DNA from: Nitrobacteraceae bacterium AZCC 1564
Lineage (GTDB): Bacteria > Pseudomonadota > Alphaproteobacteria > Rhizobiales > Xanthobacteraceae
DNA: 64,000 nucleotides
Direction of reading: 5' to 3'
Assembly (NCBI GenBank): GCA_036924835.1
Contig: JBAGRR010000001.1
Coordinates: 4,169,001 to 4,233,000 of the forward strand
The translations under genes were made by a program, and so were the position numbers. Every line of letters starts with the position of its first letter. Positions within the stretch are counted from its first letter, which is position 1. This document shows positions 1-8,708 of the stretch, piece after piece. The notes below the pieces were generated by a model. It saw nothing but the letters and a program-made list of their open reading frames with translations. It was not told the DNA's origin and did no database searches.

Positions 1-2
1 TC

Positions 3-203
3 GCGGGTCCGGAACGAGCCCCGTTCGACGAAATTGTCGCTCGCTATTTGAAGGCGATTGGCGACGCGCGGGAGGTCGTGAAAGATTCCGAAGCCCGATA
101 TTTCGGCGGGCGACTCGAAGCGAAGTCGCTCGTACCATGGGGCGAGGCGCGTCTTGGCTTCATCTACTTTGAGGAGTGGTTACGCTCGCGGAAAGGAGCA
201 TGA
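3..203 (+). CDS. NAD(P)-binding oxidoreductase (NmrA/atypical SDR type), C-terminal part
   Basis: Only the last 66 codons are in the window; the frame is open from base 3 to a TGA at 201-203. The peptide ends with an ARYFGGRLEAKSLVP-type stretch followed by ARLGFIYFEEWL. This is the usual tail of single-domain NmrA-like or atypical short-chain dehydrogenase proteins that bind NAD(P)H with a Rossmann fold. The cofactor-binding N-terminus lies upstream of the window, so the substrate cannot be inferred. It is convergent with the MFS gene at 356-1792. Confidence 0.6.
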   Translation, partial: AGPERAPFDEIVARYLKAIGDAREVVKDSEARYFGGRLEAKSLVPWGEARLGFIYFEEWLRSRKGA

Positions 204-355
204 TTAGGTCGTCGCGAGCCACGTCGACAGCGCGCGATGCCACCATCGAGAAGGCGACGGCCGCATATGGCGGCGATGATGGTTCGAATCTGGTCTTCGT
301 CCTTATTTATTTCCTCCCGGCTTTGCTGGCCTGCTGATTGCGGGCGCCGAACGGG

Positions 356-1792
356 TCAGTCTCGCGGGATGAAGTCGACATGCGGCCCTGGCTCGATGAT
401 GAACACTGCGAGCGTGGCGAGAACGCAAGCGCCCGCGGCGATAGCCATCGCCATGTAGAATCCTGAGAACAACTGAGGACCACCCTGCTGCAGGACGCCG
501 CCGAGTAGAGCGATGGAGAAGAGCGACGCGGCGCGCGAGACCGCGCTGTTGACGCCAGACGCGGTCCCGGCGCGATCTGCCTCGACGGAGGTGAGGACAA
601 GTGTCGTCAACGGCGCGATCGCGACGCTCATGCCCAGCGCCAGCAATAGGATGGAGGGGAAGATGTCCGCCCAATAGGTCGCGTTCGGACCGATGCGGAG
701 CGCCATCGCGCATCCCAACGCGACGACGGCACCGCCAGCGAACAATGGCGAGCGCCGGCCGAACCGGCGGCAGAGTATTCCGGCGAGCGGCGAGACGACC
801 GTAATCAGCACTTGCAAGGGAATGAAGGCCAGGCCCGCCGCCAGCGTTGGCAGGTTCGCGCCCCGGATCATCACGAACGGGATCAAGGTTAGCATAACCG
901 TGAATGGCCCGTAGAGGAGCGCGGTGAACAGGTTCGCACCGACGACCGATCGCGAGGCGAAGAGGGACGGGGGCAGCATGGCGCTGTCGCCTAATCGCCG
1001 TTCGGTCACGATGAGGCCGGTTAAGCCGCTCAGACCGATGATCAGGGTGACGAGCACCCAAAGGTTGAGACCGGAACCGTTGGTCAGGCTGGTCAGCCCT
1101 GCGCCCAGCCCGCCGAGCCCGACTGTCGAAAGGACCGCGCCACCGACGTCGACCCGGATGTGGCTGGTCGGTAAGTCCTTGGGTATCCACACGCCGCCGA
1201 TGGCCAGCGCGCCGGCAACGACGGGCAGGAGCATCAGAAAGGTCGTCCGCCAGGACCCGTGATCGAGGATCGCGCCGGCGATAGCGGGCGCGACGCCGCT
1301 GGCGACAGCCGCGGCGGCAGACCAGATACCGACCGCACGGGCTTTCTTGTCGGCGGGAAAGGCCTGCCCGAGCACGGACAGGCCGTTAGGCAGGATCAAG
1401 GCTTCGCCCAAGCCTTGCAGCAACCGGCCGACGATAAGCGGCGCGAAACTCGGCGCGAAACCAATCGCGGCCGCGCCCAAACCATAGAAAGCGATCCCCG
1501 TGAGGAAGATCCGTTTCTGTCCGAACCGGTCACCAAGAGCGCCGGCGAGCAAGGTCAGGGCCGCGAGCGGAAGGAGCTCGGCGTTCATCACCCACTGCAG
1601 CTCGAGCGGTGACAGGCGCATGTCTTGGCCAATCGCCGCCAGCGCGACCGTGACGATGGCGCTGCTGACGAAGACGAGGCAGCTGCCCAGGCTCGACGCG
1701 GCGAGCACCCTGGCGCTGCCCTGCGCGCCGACGGTCTTAGGCTCGGAGAGCGCCAGGCCGCTGTCGGTCAGGATCAGGGAGGCGCTGCCCAC
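356..1792 (-). CDS. MFS transporter, DHA2-like drug exporter
   Basis: A 478-residue integral membrane protein of the major facilitator superfamily, probably a proton-driven exporter of small toxic molecules across the inner membrane. A soluble N-terminal stretch of about 30 residues is followed by some 13-14 hydrophobic segments, the size expected for the 14-TM DHA2 group. The loop-2 signature GDRFGQKRIF and motif C-like VASGVAPAIAGAILDHGSWR are visible. The start is GTG (1792-1790) behind a weak AGAGA. The next gene upstream on the same strand is a frameshifted NTF2-like gene. Substrate unknown. Confidence 0.85.
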   Translation of the reverse strand: MGSASLILTDSGLALSEPKTVGAQGSARVLAASSLGSCLVFVSSAIVTVALAAIGQDMRLSPLELQWVMNAELLPLAALTLLAGALGDRFGQKRIFLTGIAFYGLGAAAIGFAPSFAPLIVGRLLQGLGEALILPNGLSVLGQAFPADKKARAVGIWSAAAAVASGVAPAIAGAILDHGSWRTTFLMLLPVVAGALAIGGVWIPKDLPTSHIRVDVGGAVLSTVGLGGLGAGLTSLTNGSGLNLWVLVTLIIGLSGLTGLIVTERRLGDSAMLPPSLFASRSVVGANLFTALLYGPFTVMLTLIPFVMIRGANLPTLAAGLAFIPLQVLITVVSPLAGILCRRFGRRSPLFAGGAVVALGCAMALRIGPNATYWADIFPSILLLALGMSVAIAPLTTLVLTSVEADRAGTASGVNSAVSRAASLFSIALLGGVLQQGGPQLFSGFYMAMAIAAGACVLATLAVFIIEPGPHVDFIPRD

Positions 1793-1884
1793 GATCTAAT
1801 CTCTCAGGTTAGGTCGCGCGAGTCGCGGTGCGCGAGCTCATTGGTCAGCAGCCTGAAGCTGTGAGCTGCCGTGGTGCACATATG

Positions 1885-2324
1885 TCAGGCGGGATGTCGC
1901 ACCGCCGTGCCTTGATTATTGTCGATAATGTAACGCCAGAACCCATCTGCGCCGCGCCGCATGATGTCGCTCGCTGTGCCGCGCATGTGCACTATCTTGC
2001 CGTCAGGACCTGTTCCGTCAATTGACCAGTCCAGCACAATCTGGGCGGTGTCGTCGCCGACGAACACATGGCGCACATTTGCCTTCAGCGGCAGGCCGAG
2101 CTTGATATCGTGCTCGAGTATGGCCGTGAACTCGGCGCGATCAGTGATAGTTCGCCCGTCGTTCGCGATGAACACCGCCTCCGGGCGTACAAGGCCATCA
2201 TTGCCTCGATCTTTCCGGAGTTAAATCGCTCGAGCAGAGACGGGATAACGCCTTCGGGTTCAGTTGGGAGTGGAAACCTCTCGGAAATCAGCGATCTCCT
2301 GTTGGTGTTAGTTGAGATCTTCAA
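1885..2324 (-). pseudogene. NTF2/SnoaL-like protein, one-base frameshift
   Basis: Two overlapping frames together encode one NTF2-fold protein of about 145 residues, the ketosteroid-isomerase/SnoaL-like class. The upstream part (from TTG at 2324) runs through SLLERFNSGKIEAMMALY. The downstream part (to 1885) begins PEAVFIANDGRTITDRAEF and ends with FWRYIIDNNQG. The frames join near 2187-2192, where adding one C to a GCCCGG run restores Y-A-P-E-A-V. Family members are small pocket proteins that act as isomerases, cyclases or binding proteins. The defect may be real or a homopolymer base-call error. Confidence 0.7.
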
Positions 2325-2541
2325 CAGGTAGCCACTGATCGCGGCGAGGGACGAAATTCTCCAATAGCTGACGTTTATAATTTACATAACGTTGAGGAAT
2401 GGTGCCGCGCCGCCGCGCCGCGAGCAGCTATAGCGATCGTCTATCGAGTCTATGGCGAGAGGTGATTTCCCTTACCGAGGTTCGACTGCCACGGTGCGAG
2501 ACTGCCGTCAGAGACGCCTACAACCCAAAACGAGACTGCAA

Positions 2542-4047
2542 ATGACCACTCCTACAAACCGGAGACGGCGAGCTTGTCGCCAGGAGGCGCAGCCATTTGT
2601 AGAGCGGTGCTACCTCAGCATTATCGATGCGGAGCCTTGCCCGCGAGAGCTCGGGCGGGAGGCGTCGCCTCGATGCCGGCGTATGGTGCTCGCGGCCTGT
2701 GTGCTCGCATCGTCAATGGCGTTCATCGACGCGACAGCGCTGCCCGTTGCCTTACCGAGATTGCGCACTGATCTCGGAGCGGACCTCACCTCCGTTCAAT
2801 GGGTTCTCAACGGGTATATGCTGGCGCTCGCCTCGCTCACATTGATCGGCGGAGCGCTCGCAGATGTTTACGGCAAGGCGCGCATGCTCGCGCTCGGTTG
2901 CGTCCTGTTCGGTTTGGCGTCCGCAGCTTGCGCACTGGCGCCTTCGCCCGCCTGGCTGATTGCCGCCCGCGTCGCGCAGGGAACAGCCGCAGCGATCGTC
3001 ACCCCCGCCAGCCTTGCTCTGATCGGGGCTACCTATCCGCGCGTGGAACGGAACCGGGCGATCGGCGTATGGGCAGCGGCATCGGCTCTCGCCACCGCCG
3101 GAGGTCCGGTCCTGGGCGGCTGGCTGACCCAGACCTTTGGCTGGCCATTCGTATTCTGGATCAACCCACCCCTCGCGCTCGTCGCGGTGGGAATTCTGCT
3201 GCTCTTCGCGCCCAAAGATGGACGCATCCAGCGCAGGTTCGACGTGATTGGTGCCGCGATCCTCGCTTCGGCGATAGGGACGCTCACCTGGGTGCTCAGC
3301 CAAATCGGCCCCAGCGAAGCTCACGCCGCCCCGGGCACTCCGGCTCGGTCGGGCACGGTGCTTACGATCGTTGGGGGGCTTGGCGTTGTCGGGCTCGCCG
3401 TCTACGCGTTTTGGGAGCGCAGAACCGAACACCCGATGACGCCACCGCGTCTAGTGGAGAACCGCGCCTTCCTCGGGCTGAACGTCGCGACCCTCATGAT
3501 CTATGCGGGGGTTTCGATCATGTTTTTCCTTCTACCCTTTGACCTCATCGATCGCCGAGCCCTGTCGTCGACTGACGCCGGGCTGGCGTTCCTGCCCTTC
3601 ACGCTCGGCGTCGGACTCTTGTCGGGCGTCTTCGGCGGACTGGCGGACAAGATTGGCGCGCGAGCCATGCTCATCGTGGGCCCTGCGGGTGCGGCGCTTG
3701 CTTATGTCTGGATGGCGCTTGGCCAAGAAGAATCTTTGATGCTCGGCGTGATCGGACCCATGACCCTGCTGGGCCTGTCTTTCGCTGCGCTCGTGGCCCC
3801 GCTCACCGCGTCGGTCATGTCGAGCGTGGATCAGGCCGACGAGGGGCTCGCTTCCGGCATCAACAACGCGGCGAGCCGGATCGCGCAGCTTGCAGGCGTG
3901 GCACTGGCCGCCGGCGTCGCGTCTTTCGTGTCCGGCTACGAAGTCGGTCTCGCCGTAGCCGCCGCGACCTCGATCGGCGGCGCCTTTACAGCTGCAATAA
4001 CCCCGACGCCGGACGCAGCAAAAGCGGGCGGTTCGGGAGGGGCTTAG
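2542..4047 (+). CDS. MFS transporter, DHA2 family
   Basis: An exporter of the 14-TM DHA2 (EmrB/QacA) type. The core begins MVLAACVLASSMAFIDATAL and carries the DHA2 N-terminal signature VQWVLNGYMLALASL, the loop GGALADVYGKARML and ASALATAGGPVLGGWLTQ (motif C). Hydrophobic segments continue to the C-terminus. The start is uncertain: ATG 2542 is used, ATG 2452 lies in frame upstream, and ATG 2683 would remove a poorly hydrophobic, Arg-rich leader of about 45 residues that family members generally lack. A LysR stub begins five bases after the stop. Substrate unknown. Confidence 0.82.
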   Translation: MTTPTNRRRRACRQEAQPFVERCYLSIIDAEPCPRELGREASPRCRRMVLAACVLASSMAFIDATALPVALPRLRTDLGADLTSVQWVLNGYMLALASLTLIGGALADVYGKARMLALGCVLFGLASAACALAPSPAWLIAARVAQGTAAAIVTPASLALIGATYPRVERNRAIGVWAAASALATAGGPVLGGWLTQTFGWPFVFWINPPLALVAVGILLLFAPKDGRIQRRFDVIGAAILASAIGTLTWVLSQIGPSEAHAAPGTPARSGTVLTIVGGLGVVGLAVYAFWERRTEHPMTPPRLVENRAFLGLNVATLMIYAGVSIMFFLLPFDLIDRRALSSTDAGLAFLPFTLGVGLLSGVFGGLADKIGARAMLIVGPAGAALAYVWMALGQEESLMLGVIGPMTLLGLSFAALVAPLTASVMSSVDQADEGLASGINNAASRIAQLAGVALAAGVASFVSGYEVGLAVAAATSIGGAFTAAITPTPDAAKAGGSGGA

Positions 4048-4052
4048 AAAGC

Positions 4053-4149
4053 GTGGAATTCAAGCAGATTCGTATTTCCCAAACGTAACAGACACTCTCA
4101 ACTTCACAGAAGCAGCCATGCAGAGCGGAGTGTCTCACCGGGCGGACAT
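4053..4149 (+). pseudogene. LysR regulator N-terminal stub
   Basis: From GTG 4053 the sequence reads V-E-F-K-Q-I-R. After restoring one deleted T it continues YF-NVTDTLNFTEAAMQSGVS, the start of a LysR helix-turn-helix. The sequence then loses similarity and runs into the hydrolase start codon. This is the same MELNQIRYF-type subfamily as the LysR genes at 11854, 26060 and 45978. Only about 33 codons remain, so no function is expected. It marks a deletion between a regulator and the hydrolase gene. Confidence 0.6.
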
Positions 4150-4167
4150 CACAATAGGGACACTACA

Positions 4168-5007
4168 ATGACAGATTACGTTCTGATCCACGGCGCGTAC
4201 CATGGCAGTTGGTGCTGGACTCGCGTGCGCCGCCTGTTGGCGTCCGAAGGACATCGAGTGTTCACGCCGACACTCACCGGCCTTGGAGAACGGTCGCATC
4301 TCTTGAGCCGTGAAGTCAGTCTCGACACTCACATCGCGGATGTCGCCAACCTCTTGGTTTGGGAAGAGTTGCGCGACATCGTTCTGGTCGGGCATTCTTA
4401 TGGTGGGTTTGTGGTGCGCCACGTCGCCGACCGGATGCCGGACCGAATTCGTTCGCTGATCTATCTCGATGCCTTTGTGCCTGACAACGGAAAAGCTGTT
4501 TTAGACTACGTACCCGACAAGGGTAAGAAAGTCCGAGAACTGGCCGCGGCAAAGGGCGATGGCTGGAAGTTCCCGCCGCCTCCAGCATCGTTTTTCGCGG
4601 TAAACGCGGCAGACGTCGATTGGGTGGACCGACAGTGCACGATGCAACCATTGGCCACTTTTGAAGCGCCGGCGCAGATCAGCGGCGTCTGTGATGCCAT
4701 TCCAAACATCGGGTACATCCGGGCGCGGAGCTATGACAGCCCTCATTTCGATGGCTTTTACGCCCTCGCGGGAGAGCGCCGCTGGTGGCGGGAGGAGTTT
4801 GAATGCGGGCACGATGTAATGCTCGACATGCCAAATGAGCTAACGGCGCTGTTGCTGCAACGGGGGGTGAAGAGAGGCCCGCATTCGGGTCCAATCCTAG
4901 CAGCTGAAGATAAGGCAAACATTCGCCACGAGGGCAGGGGGCTTAGCGTGCTTGCGCCGCGAGCCCTTTTCTTTCAAGAAGACGATGTAGCGGCGCGATT
5001 ATCGTGA
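4168..5007 (+). CDS. alpha/beta hydrolase
   Basis: A 279-residue cytoplasmic alpha/beta-hydrolase fold protein, probably an esterase. It opens with YVLIHGAYHGSWCW (oxyanion loop HGAYHG), has the nucleophile elbow GHSYGG near residues 75-80 (Ser at the centre) and a late His in CGHDVML near residue 214. Members of this methylesterase/salicylate-esterase-like group usually stop soon after the His motif, at about 230-240 residues. Here about 45 extra polar residues follow LLLQRGVKRG, so the original stop may have been lost. A LysR stub abuts the start. Confidence 0.82.
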   Translation: MTDYVLIHGAYHGSWCWTRVRRLLASEGHRVFTPTLTGLGERSHLLSREVSLDTHIADVANLLVWEELRDIVLVGHSYGGFVVRHVADRMPDRIRSLIYLDAFVPDNGKAVLDYVPDKGKKVRELAAAKGDGWKFPPPPASFFAVNAADVDWVDRQCTMQPLATFEAPAQISGVCDAIPNIGYIRARSYDSPHFDGFYALAGERRWWREEFECGHDVMLDMPNELTALLLQRGVKRGPHSGPILAAEDKANIRHEGRGLSVLAPRALFFQEDDVAARLS

Positions 5008-5052
5008 GAATCTCTGGGCCGGCATCGATCTCACTGACGATGAAATGTTCAT

Positions 5053-6393
5053 TTATCTGAACCGACGAGCGCTGCTGGTAGCGGCTCCCATCAGAGCGAA
5101 GGCCATTCCAGCAACCAAACAAAAGACCGCGCCACGATCTTCGCCCAAGCCGAAGATCAGTGAGACCAAGGTGGAACCCAGTGACCATCCGACGTAGCGA
5201 GCCGCAGCATTCATCCCGCTTGCGGCGCCGCTACGCCCTATGGGTCCAGCCGTCATCATCGTGGTATTGTTCGGGGTCTGGAAAAGGCCAAAACCGATAC
5301 CGCAAAGGGCAAGCCGCCATACGACATCCCACTTCGCCGGAGTCGTCGGCAAGAAGACCATCAGAAGTAGACCAGCCGCTAACAACGCCAAACCGATGCT
5401 GCAAATCACCGAACCGGGGTAGCGGCTTGTCAAGCGACCAGCAATTGGAGCCGTGACGGCGGTCATTAACGGCCAGGGCGTGACAAGAAATCCTGTTTCC
5501 ACGGCTGAAAGATGCAGCCCCGCCTCAAATAAAAACGGAAGGGAGACGTAAGCCAGAATTTGTGCCGCGTAGGCGCAGACAGATGTCCACACCGACAGGG
5601 TAAACACAGGTATACGGAAAAGATCGAACGGCAACATTGGCATAGGGTGCTGCAGCTGTTGTCGAACGAAGAGGCTAAAACAAACGAGACCTGCTACGAT
5701 CTCTCCTGTCGCGATGCGCACATCCCCGGTACCCAGCGTGCCTACCCCAACGACGAAAAGCCCGAACGCTAACGCGTTGAGAGCGGTCCCGGCTAGATCG
5801 AGAGGGCGAGCAACCCGAACGTCTGGTGGTGCGGCGGCAATAAATAGCGGCACCGCGAGGCCGAATGGTACATTCACCAGAAACAACCAGGGCCATTTTG
5901 CCACGGCAAGTATCGTCGCCGCGATGGTGGGCCCCAGTGCTCCAGGTATCGCCACCGCTAACGCGACCAACGCGAGGCCCTTACTGACCATGCGGTGCGG
6001 ATAGATCACGCGTACAAATGCAACGCCGGCTACAGCGATCCCGGCCGCTCCAGCACCCTGAATCAAGCGCGCACTCACCAGCATCGGCAACGTTGGAGCG
6101 AATGCGCAACCCAACGACGCGAGAACAAAAATAGCTAGACCGATGGCATAAACCCGCTTCAGACCGAGTGACTCGGCCAGACTTGCGACGGGCAACAAGC
6201 AGACTGTTGCCGAAAGCTGATAGGCATTCACGACCCAAACGGTCGCTGCATCACTACTGGCGAATGAACGCGAGATATTCGGCAAGGCGATATTCGCAAT
6301 CGCGCTTCCGAGGGAACTTAGACCAAGCCCTAGCAAGACGCAGAGCATCGCCCAGCGGCGCCTCGACGCCGTTAAACATTCGGCGCCGTCCAT
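5053..6393 (-). CDS. MFS transporter
   Basis: A 446-residue inner-membrane MFS protein, probably an exporter. ATG 6393 is chosen over the TTG one codon upstream because an AGGGA lies about 8 bases before it. Recognisable pieces are ANIALPNISRSFASSDA with VVNAYQLSATVCLLPVASL in helices 1-2, the A-motif loop AESLGLKRVY, RLIQGAGAAG in helix 4 and a hydrophobic C-terminal half. Helices are distributed as in the DHA2 family, although the protein is short for 14 helices. It is convergent with the alpha/beta hydrolase. Substrate unknown. Confidence 0.82.
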   Translation of the reverse strand: MDGAECLTASRRRWAMLCVLLGLGLSSLGSAIANIALPNISRSFASSDAATVWVVNAYQLSATVCLLPVASLAESLGLKRVYAIGLAIFVLASLGCAFAPTLPMLVSARLIQGAGAAGIAVAGVAFVRVIYPHRMVSKGLALVALAVAIPGALGPTIAATILAVAKWPWLFLVNVPFGLAVPLFIAAAPPDVRVARPLDLAGTALNALAFGLFVVGVGTLGTGDVRIATGEIVAGLVCFSLFVRQQLQHPMPMLPFDLFRIPVFTLSVWTSVCAYAAQILAYVSLPFLFEAGLHLSAVETGFLVTPWPLMTAVTAPIAGRLTSRYPGSVICSIGLALLAAGLLLMVFLPTTPAKWDVVWRLALCGIGFGLFQTPNNTTMMTAGPIGRSGAASGMNAAARYVGWSLGSTLVSLIFGLGEDRGAVFCLVAGMAFALMGAATSSARRFR

Positions 6394-6654
6394 CAAGATG
6401 CAATCCCTGGCGCGAGCTTCGGGCGGTCGACTTTGCGCATTTCTCAGGAGTGGATTCTGTAGGTCGATACTTGATGTCGAGAGAACAGTTGAGTTGTGTT
6501 TGCCATAGCGTCACGTGTTGGGAGTCCAGATTCCGTGTCCGAGAATCTGCAAGCTGGTTTTCCGCTTTGACGGGCAGTGTGCCTACGCCTCAATACCGAG
6601 CTGAGGACGGAAGAAATATCGGGCGCAACACCGATTCAAAGTAAGGAAAGCAGC

Positions 6655-7110
6655 ATGGAACAGTCCCCGCAGATCGGCGACAGGATCACCGACAAATCAG
6701 CGCCGCCCGATGACAACACTGTCCGCCACTGGATCGGGTCGACGGCGTTCGGGCATTGGGCCGAGCTGCGGAATTGGATTGAAGAATACTACCCTGGTGT
6801 TTTCGCGCCGGAGTGGCTCTATCGTGGCAAGAAGCGCGGTTGGTCCCTGCGTTACAAGAAGACGAAGGCATTCTGCACCTTCCTGCCGGGATACAAGCTG
6901 TTTTCGGTCGAGGTGGTCTTGGGGACAGCGGAGCGAGAGAAGTTTGAGGCGCGGCGTTATGGCTGGCGTTCGCAGCTGGTCAAGCTCTACGATGAAGCCC
7001 GAACATATCCTGACGGGAAATGGCTGAACGTTGGTATCTCGTCCGTAGGCGATCGGCATGATGTGACAGAGCTTTTGACCATGAAGCGCCCTCCAAAGTC
7101 ACGCGGTTGA
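6655..7110 (+). CDS. DUF3788 family protein
   Basis: A 151-residue soluble protein starting at ATG 6655 behind AAGGAAAG. The central part, with EWLYRGKKRGWSLRYKK, FCTFLPGYKLFSVEVVLG and DGKWLNVGISS, matches the DUF3788 pattern: a small single-domain fold of unknown function, rich in aromatic and basic residues. No catalytic motif is obvious. Its neighbours are a divergent MFS gene and a convergent DUF427 gene, so the context does not indicate a pathway. Confidence 0.7.
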   Translation: MEQSPQIGDRITDKSAPPDDNTVRHWIGSTAFGHWAELRNWIEEYYPGVFAPEWLYRGKKRGWSLRYKKTKAFCTFLPGYKLFSVEVVLGTAEREKFEARRYGWRSQLVKLYDEARTYPDGKWLNVGISSVGDRHDVTELLTMKRPPKSRG

Positions 7111-7231
7111 CAGTGGCGTTCTCTTGGGTTGGACCGCTCAACAAATGATCATTTCATTTTCTGCTCGAGGTGACGGACCTGCTGTTTCAACAGTGCGATC
7201 CGCTCGCTGCCGACGACGGATCGGCTTGTAT

Positions 7232-7513
7232 TCAACTGATACTGACGCCTTTCCAGAAAGCTACGCGCCCTTTAATGTTCGCGGCCGCCGTTGAAGGCTC
7301 TGGGTAGCACCACGCCGCATCTTCGTTGGTCTTGCCATTGACGACGAGCGAATAGTAGTTTGCCATGCCCTTCCAGGGGCAATGAGATATCGTTGAACTC
7401 TGCTGAAAAAACTCTTTGTTGAGCGAATTTGCCGGGAAGTAGTGGTTTCCTTCGAGAACAATCGTATCATCTGACTCTGCGACTACTGCGCCGTTCCAGG
7501 TAGCCTTAGTCAT
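7232..7513 (-). CDS. DUF427 domain protein
   Basis: A compact 93-residue protein with all the usual DUF427 landmarks: WNGAVVAESDDTIVLEGNHYFP, CPWKGMANYYSL and a terminal YPEPSTAAANIKGRVAFWKG. DUF427 proteins have a small beta-rich fold of unknown biochemical role. The ATG at 7513 has a GAGG eight bases upstream. A +1-frame reading continues directly after the stop for about 35 codons (to about 7148) as a helical, charged tail ending LLKQQVRHLEQKMK. That tail could be a chance ORF or a lost extension. Confidence 0.85.
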   Translation of the reverse strand: MTKATWNGAVVAESDDTIVLEGNHYFPANSLNKEFFQQSSTISHCPWKGMANYYSLVVNGKTNEDAAWCYPEPSTAAANIKGRVAFWKGVSIS

Positions 7514-7833
7514 TGTTCATTCCTCTCTCTGCTAACTGCGGGCATGCCGGTGCTAAATTGCGAACACCGTCGCGGACGCCTTCTGTGTGAACCGCGAAGA
7601 CTGTGGCACGCCATGTAGTTCATCTGAAATAACTAACGGGAATGAATAGGCCTCCGACATGCGGCTGCCTTCAGAGATTGAGGGATGGAGGAAGACCGTG
7701 GATCATAACCACGGGTAATCGATTCCATTCATTGACACGTGATTCACCAGCAAAGATTTTAGCAACGAACAACTTTGCAAGCGGCATTCGCCCAGTACTT
7801 CCCGATGGCGTGGTGCTGACCTGTAGACGCGCG
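7514..7833. other. Gene-poor interval
   Basis: About 320 bases between the DUF427 gene and the small ORF at 7834-7995. An open frame crosses it on the plus strand, but it has no convincing ribosome site and no recognisable protein features. I see no RNA gene, terminator or repeat here. Confidence 0.4.
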
Positions 7834-7995
7834 CTAGTCGTCCTCGATCACCATCTGCTCATCCCTACCCCTCGACTTTGGGCCTCGGCGGGATGGGCCT
7901 TTGTCGTCCGAATATCTCGTCCATGTCAGCGCACAGCGGATGCGCGCGCGGGTGCTGAAGTCGTACCTTTGGCCTCCGGCAGTGTAGGCGACCAT
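7834..7995 (-). CDS. Small 53-residue ORF downstream of membrane protein gene
   Basis: A 54-codon ORF starts at ATG 7995 with a GAGG six bases upstream, only 8 bases after the TGA of the membrane protein gene, as expected for the second gene of an operon. The product is basic and hydrophilic with an acidic end (DEQMVIEDD). It has no signal peptide, membrane segment or motif I recognise. The support is position and ribosome site only; it may not be a gene. Confidence 0.35.
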   Translation of the reverse strand: MVAYTAGGQRYDFSTRARIRCALTWTRYSDDKGPSRRGPKSRGRDEQMVIEDD

Positions 7996-8003
7996 CGCTC
8001 ACC

Positions 8004-8396
8004 TCAGTGCTTTAGGCGAGTGATCAGCGCGCACACACCAACCAATACCCAGCCAAAGGCGAGTAAGCTTAGTATGGTCTTGCCGCCAATACCGAGCCAG
8101 CCCGTCTTTTCTATCCCATAGGCCCGCGCCCGCCACGTTATGAGAACCCCGGTCACTATGAGCATGGGGATGGTGGCAAAGCTATCGGCGAACGAGGGAA
8201 TGCCCGTTGTGGCCTTAACGAAGAAATAGACCGCGAGCAGGACTGCCGTGATCGCGAAACAGAAGATCGAGATGATAAGCGCCTGTCCCCACGTCAGGGG
8301 GCGGGCGAAGAACTTAAGGAAAGTCGCGGCCGGGATCGATATCAACAGCGTAAAAACCGTCAAACCGACGGCGACTTGAAGCAAGGCAGCCGACAT
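8004..8396 (-). CDS. Small integral membrane protein, four predicted TM helices
   Basis: A 130-residue protein of unknown family with about four hydrophobic helices: LLQVAVGLTVFTLLISIPAA, ALIISIFCFAITAVLLAVYF, FATIPMLIVTGVLITW and TILSLLAFGWVLVGVCALI. ATG 8396 is preferred because AAGGGGA sits six bases upstream; a TTG directly before it is less likely. It is the first gene of a possible pair with the small ORF at 7834. The function is not evident from sequence or neighbours. Confidence 0.6.
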   Translation of the reverse strand: MSAALLQVAVGLTVFTLLISIPAATFLKFFARPLTWGQALIISIFCFAITAVLLAVYFFVKATTGIPSFADSFATIPMLIVTGVLITWRARAYGIEKTGWLGIGGKTILSLLAFGWVLVGVCALITRLKH

Positions 8397-8453
8397 CAAA
8401 AATCCCCTTCAAGTTGATTCTCCGGGCGGAGGTCTGTGTAGACTCCTGAGAAG

Positions 8454-8520
8454 AGGCTCGACCGGATGTCGGAGGGGGTTGTCCGGCCGAGCCTGCCGAC
8501 GGCGATGGGGCAGCCGTCGG
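8454..8520. repeat. Two adjacent hairpins in a gene-free interval
   Basis: The 8397-8708 interval lacks genes but contains two back-to-back inverted repeats. Bases 8454-8466 pair with 8482-8494 (13 bp, one G:U). Bases 8496-8503 pair perfectly with 8513-8520 (8 bp, 9-base loop). Neither is followed by a T run, so they do not look like simple terminators. They lie between the divergent membrane protein gene and the sensor kinase gene. Confidence 0.5.
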
Positions 8521-8708
8521 GAGTGGAACGAGAGCTTTCACCGATTAACGCGCCGATATCGGTATCATCGTCCCTGATGCCGAGGAGTTATAAAATCAAT
8601 GTGCGGCACGCTCTTGTTGCGGTGAGCACCTTGTGGAACGTTTTGGTGTGGCGCCTATGAAGACGCTGCCACCACACGCAGTGGTCCACCACGGACTAGG
8701 AATATCTG

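Noticed and set aside
303..1190. 295-codon minus-strand frame
   Set aside because: It shares the strand but not the frame of the MFS gene at 356-1792. It is Arg/Pro-rich with no motif.
7148..7231. Helical C-terminal extension of the DUF427 protein in another frame
   Set aside because: DUF427 proteins are complete at about 93 residues, and the extension has no counterpart I know. It is probably a chance open frame.
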